This document shows, one piece after another, positions 61,566 through 64,000 of a stretch of 64,000 nucleotides of DNA. The position numbers were made by a program, and so were the translations under genes. The notes below the pieces were generated by a model. That model searched no databases and was not told the DNA's origin. It saw only the letters and a list, made by a program, of their open reading frames with translations. Positions within the stretch are counted from its first letter, which is position 1; every line of letters begins with the position of its first letter. The stretch is from SZUA-100 sp965248135 (lineage in GTDB: Bacteria; Pseudomonadota; Alphaproteobacteria; Rhizobiales; Rhizobiaceae). Where the stretch lies: the NCBI GenBank assembly GCA_965248135.1, contig CBDFIN010000007.1, forward strand, positions 1-64,000, read 5' to 3'.

Positions 61566-63152
61566 TCATGATAGCCCCGCCAATTCCTTGATCGCAACGA
61601 GATGACGAGCCTGGGTGATCCAGTGTTCGCGGTCGACACGTCCCTTGAATTTGAGCACATTCTCAATCATTTCCCGGTCGCTTTCGGTCAACTCGGCTAT
61701 TTGACTGAACTGGGTAAACCCAAGATCGTTGAGACGTTGCGTCAGCACGCCGCCAATACCGCTGATTTTCGTCAGGTCATCATTTGCCGAAGGGACGTCT
61801 GCAACCGGCGCCTTTTCGCTGCTGGAAACTTGTTCGTCAACAACGCGGATTGTCCCGTGTTCTTCCACAGATGGCGTCGAAGCATCTGGCTGATCTTGTT
61901 CCAAAGGTTCCGATAAAGCACCAGCAGCACCACTGCCATGGGAGCCTTCATCCAGATCGGTCTGCGGTTGTTCGGTTTCTCCAGTGTCCGGTGATTTGGA
62001 TTCGCGCGGTTCCGCACCTTTTACCAAAACTTCTTCACGCGGCTCATCGTCGTCAGGCGTTTCTTCGGCAACAGGCAATATTGCGGCTTCGGCTCTATCA
62101 GCATCGGTGGCCTCCGGCGCGTTCGGTGAGGGTTGATCGGTTTCCTTGTCGCCATCGGCCTTTATTTCCGGCAATTTATCTGGTTGTTCTTCATCGGCCA
62201 GCACAGTCGGCTTGATCTCAACTTCAGGCAGACTTAGCATTGCAAGCGTCGGTTCTTGCGCTGGTTCGATCAGCTCCCTCAAGCGCTCGACCATCGGGCT
62301 TCGCGGGTCGGTAAGAGGGTCAATTGCGGTAAAATGATTAGCGCCTGTTATTTCCTCATACCGGGTTGCCGCGCCCATCATTTGCCAGCGCTGCGCCATT
62401 GATTTCGATTGACGCAAGAACTCGCTGCTTTCTTCGCTGCCAACCCAGGCATCGAACCTTTGCCCTGGCTCAATCAACCAGTTATAGGGGCTGGCGCTCT
62501 TTGCCTCTTCAGCGTCGAGTTTTAATACCTCGTTGCGCTTGGTTTCAATCAACGGTGCCAGGTCAAACACGCCCGAAATAGAAAGCGCCGATCGCACCAG
62601 CTGCTCGGGCAGCATTTTGTGAAGGCGGTTCCATTTGGTGGCAATCATGCAGGCGGCAAGATGGCCACCGGCCGAATGGCCGAAAACCGTGATCGGCCGG
62701 TCATAGGTTTTCCAAAGGACGGCGCAGGCGCGGCGTAATTCATCAATGATACCGCTGATGGAGGTTTCAGGACATAAAGTATAGGATGGAACGGCCACAG
62801 CAACACCGCGTTGGTTCAACCCTTTTGCCATATGGCTAAAGACCGGGCGATCCAGCATTTGCCAATAACCGCCATGAACGAACATCGCCATCGGCACATT
62901 GCGATTTTTGCCGGGCCAGAAAATATCAAGCTTATTGCGGTCTTTTGGGCCGTAGGTCTGATCGAATATGGCAAATTCCGCCCTCTCAAGGCGATATTCC
63001 AAAGCATCAGACACATAGGCGTTGATCAATTCAGTCGAATCTTCCACCAAAGCCGAATTATCATATTCGGCCTCCATGTCGACTACGCTCCCGTTGGTCA
63101 AATTGCCTGCTCCCAGCTTGCCGGTGGAATATTTCAGAACACATCTCCGCAA
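61566..63152 (-). CDS. Alpha/beta hydrolase with C-terminal HhH domain
   Basis: This has 528 residues. The N-terminal hydrolase (about 40-290) resembles arylformamidase-type esterases: MAMFVHGGYWQMLDRPVFSH (oxyanion HGG), VFGHSAGGHLAACM (nucleophile Ser) and ITGANHFTAIDPL (catalytic His). A 150-residue acidic Glu/Pro/Asp-rich linker follows. Residues about 455-520 are a helix-hairpin-helix module (LTKISGIGGVLTQRLNDLGF, FKGRVDREHWITQARHL) closely related to the tail of RpsB in this window. The substrate is unknown. The true start may be the Met before EAEYDNSALVED. Confidence 0.8.
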   Translation of the reverse strand: MRRCVLKYSTGKLGAGNLTNGSVVDMEAEYDNSALVEDSTELINAYVSDALEYRLERAEFAIFDQTYGPKDRNKLDIFWPGKNRNVPMAMFVHGGYWQMLDRPVFSHMAKGLNQRGVAVAVPSYTLCPETSISGIIDELRRACAVLWKTYDRPITVFGHSAGGHLAACMIATKWNRLHKMLPEQLVRSALSISGVFDLAPLIETKRNEVLKLDAEEAKSASPYNWLIEPGQRFDAWVGSEESSEFLRQSKSMAQRWQMMGAATRYEEITGANHFTAIDPLTDPRSPMVERLRELIEPAQEPTLAMLSLPEVEIKPTVLADEEQPDKLPEIKADGDKETDQPSPNAPEATDADRAEAAILPVAEETPDDDEPREEVLVKGAEPRESKSPDTGETEQPQTDLDEGSHGSGAAGALSEPLEQDQPDASTPSVEEHGTIRVVDEQVSSSEKAPVADVPSANDDLTKISGIGGVLTQRLNDLGFTQFSQIAELTESDREMIENVLKFKGRVDREHWITQARHLVAIKELAGLS

Positions 63153-63295
63153 CTCAGGAGCAAAAACCGCAAACTCTCATTTTCGCGATGCGGCGGTGTT
63201 TTGTCGTACAGCCGGCTGAAACTCCTACTATGGATTGCCAAATGAATGTCGGCAATGCGCAAATTGGCCACCATTTATGCCAAAGGAAGTTAAAT

Positions 63296-64000
63296 TCAGG
63301 TTGATTTCAAACGCGCCATTATGGCGCGGTCAAGGTTAGGGGCTGCGTAGACTAGTTTTTTTGTATAGTCGTGCTGCGGATTGTCAAAAACTTCAGCGGT
63401 CGGCCCGCGCTCGACAATCTTGCCCTCATTCATCACCAATACGTCTTCGGTGATGGCACGAACGACAGACAGATCGTGACTGATGAACAAGAATGCCAGC
63501 CCCAGCCGATCGCGCAAATCGGCCAGCAAGTCAAGCACCTGGGCGCGGATAGAAACGTCGAGCGCTGACACGGGCTCGTCCGCTATTATCAGCTTGGGTG
63601 CGGTTATCAGCGCACGGGCAATGGCGATGCGCTGGCGCTGACCGCCGGAAAATTCGTGCGCATACTTGTCCATGTCGGCTGACAGGAGACCGACTTCGCC
63701 AAGCACTGCTGCGACCCGCTGGCGCTTTTGTTCCGCATCGATATCATCAAACAAATGCAATGGTTCGCTCACCAGGCGCGCCACCTTGTGGCGGGGGTTA
63801 AACGAGCCATAGGGGTCTTGAAATACCACTTGAATATAGCGTCTTGCCTTGTTGATTTCTTCCTTCGAGGCAATGGCAAAATCAGTACCGGTAAAATTGA
63901 TGTGGCCACCGTTGGGACGTTCCAGGCCCAGGATGGCGCGTGCAAGGGTGGATTTACCACAACCGGATTCGCCCACAAGCCCGAGCGAATGGCCCGGATA
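63296..64000 (-). CDS. Peptide ABC transporter ATP-binding protein, 3' part
   Basis: This is the C-terminal 234 residues of a DppF/OppF-type ATPase; the frame is open to the window edge, so the start is outside. GHSLGLVGESGCGKSTLAR is the Walker A, VVFQDPYGSFNPRHKVARLV the Q-loop with the oligopeptide-family pattern, EFSGGQRQRIAIARALI the ABC signature and LIIADEPVSALDVSIRAQVL Walker B; FISHDLSVVRAI has the switch His. It powers import of peptides or similar solutes. Confidence 0.93.
   Translation of the reverse strand, partial: YPGHSLGLVGESGCGKSTLARAILGLERPNGGHINFTGTDFAIASKEEINKARRYIQVVFQDPYGSFNPRHKVARLVSEPLHLFDDIDAEQKRQRVAAVLGEVGLLSADMDKYAHEFSGGQRQRIAIARALITAPKLIIADEPVSALDVSIRAQVLDLLADLRDRLGLAFLFISHDLSVVRAITEDVLVMNEGKIVERGPTAEVFDNPQHDYTKKLVYAAPNLDRAIMARLKST

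Overview
The window comes from an alphaproteobacterium, most likely of the Hyphomicrobiales (Rhizobiales) grade. The order dnaE, rpsB, tsf, pyrH, frr, uppS, cdsA, rseP, bamA, lpxD, fabZ, lpxA, lpxI, lpxB is typical of that group, as are LpxI in place of LpxH, a LiuR-type MerR regulator, and an RpsB with a C-terminal helix-hairpin-helix tail. All taxonomy here is inferred from gene content.

Region 1 (1-20.7 kb) is an accessory island. After the 3' end of an SDR gene comes a graveyard of transposases (IS256, two IS630 types, IS3, IS30; 0.8-5.1 kb). Then follows a type III-B CRISPR-Cas locus: cmr1, cas10, cmr3, cmr4, cmr5, cmr6, csx16 and an unrecognised small gene (5.3-12.9 kb), array 1 (13.1-14.2 kb), an RT-Cas1 fusion plus cas2 (14.3-16.7 kb), array 2 (16.7-18.0 kb) and cas6 (18.2-19.3 kb). 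A TraA relaxase/helicase fragment follows. Inverted copies of one composite palindromic repeat lie at the two ends (541-731 and 20419-20672). Both arrays read right to left: read on the minus strand, the repeat ends in ATAGAAAC, the usual type III 5' tag. They fire from related AT-rich leaders that are shared divergently with RT-cas1 and with cas6. Two things stand out. Five copies of an almost identical 82-nt hairpin element sit inside CRISPR repeats at the same position. And every RAMP gene plus the small gene after csx16 carries single-base indels, while cas10, csx16, RT-cas1, cas2, cas6 and all housekeeping genes are open.

Region 2 (20.7-40.5 kb) is housekeeping: DNA polymerase III alpha, translation factors, UMP kinase, the undecaprenyl and CDP-diglyceride steps, envelope assembly (RseP, BamA), a complete lipid A segment, an MgtE magnesium transporter and a MerR regulator. 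The dxr gene, expected between cdsA and rseP, is absent.

Region 3 (40.5-59.3 kb) is an anaerobic aromatic degradation cluster. 4-Hydroxybenzoyl-CoA reductase (hcrCAB) removes the ring hydroxyl. KorAB charges a ferredoxin from 2-oxoglutarate. The ATP-dependent benzoyl-CoA reductase (bcrCBAD) reduces the ring, and dch, had and oah hydrate, oxidise and open it. Two acyl-CoA thioesterases, two GNAT proteins, a BadM-like Rrf2 regulator, a DUF4863-type protein and a RidA protein accompany it. The catalytic set is Thauera/Magnetospirillum-like, while the regulators resemble Rhodopseudomonas.

Region 4 (59.4-64 kb) returns to ordinary genes: a membrane-anchored SPOR-like protein, glmU, an alpha/beta hydrolase carrying the same helix-hairpin-helix tail as RpsB, and the end of an oligopeptide ABC ATPase.
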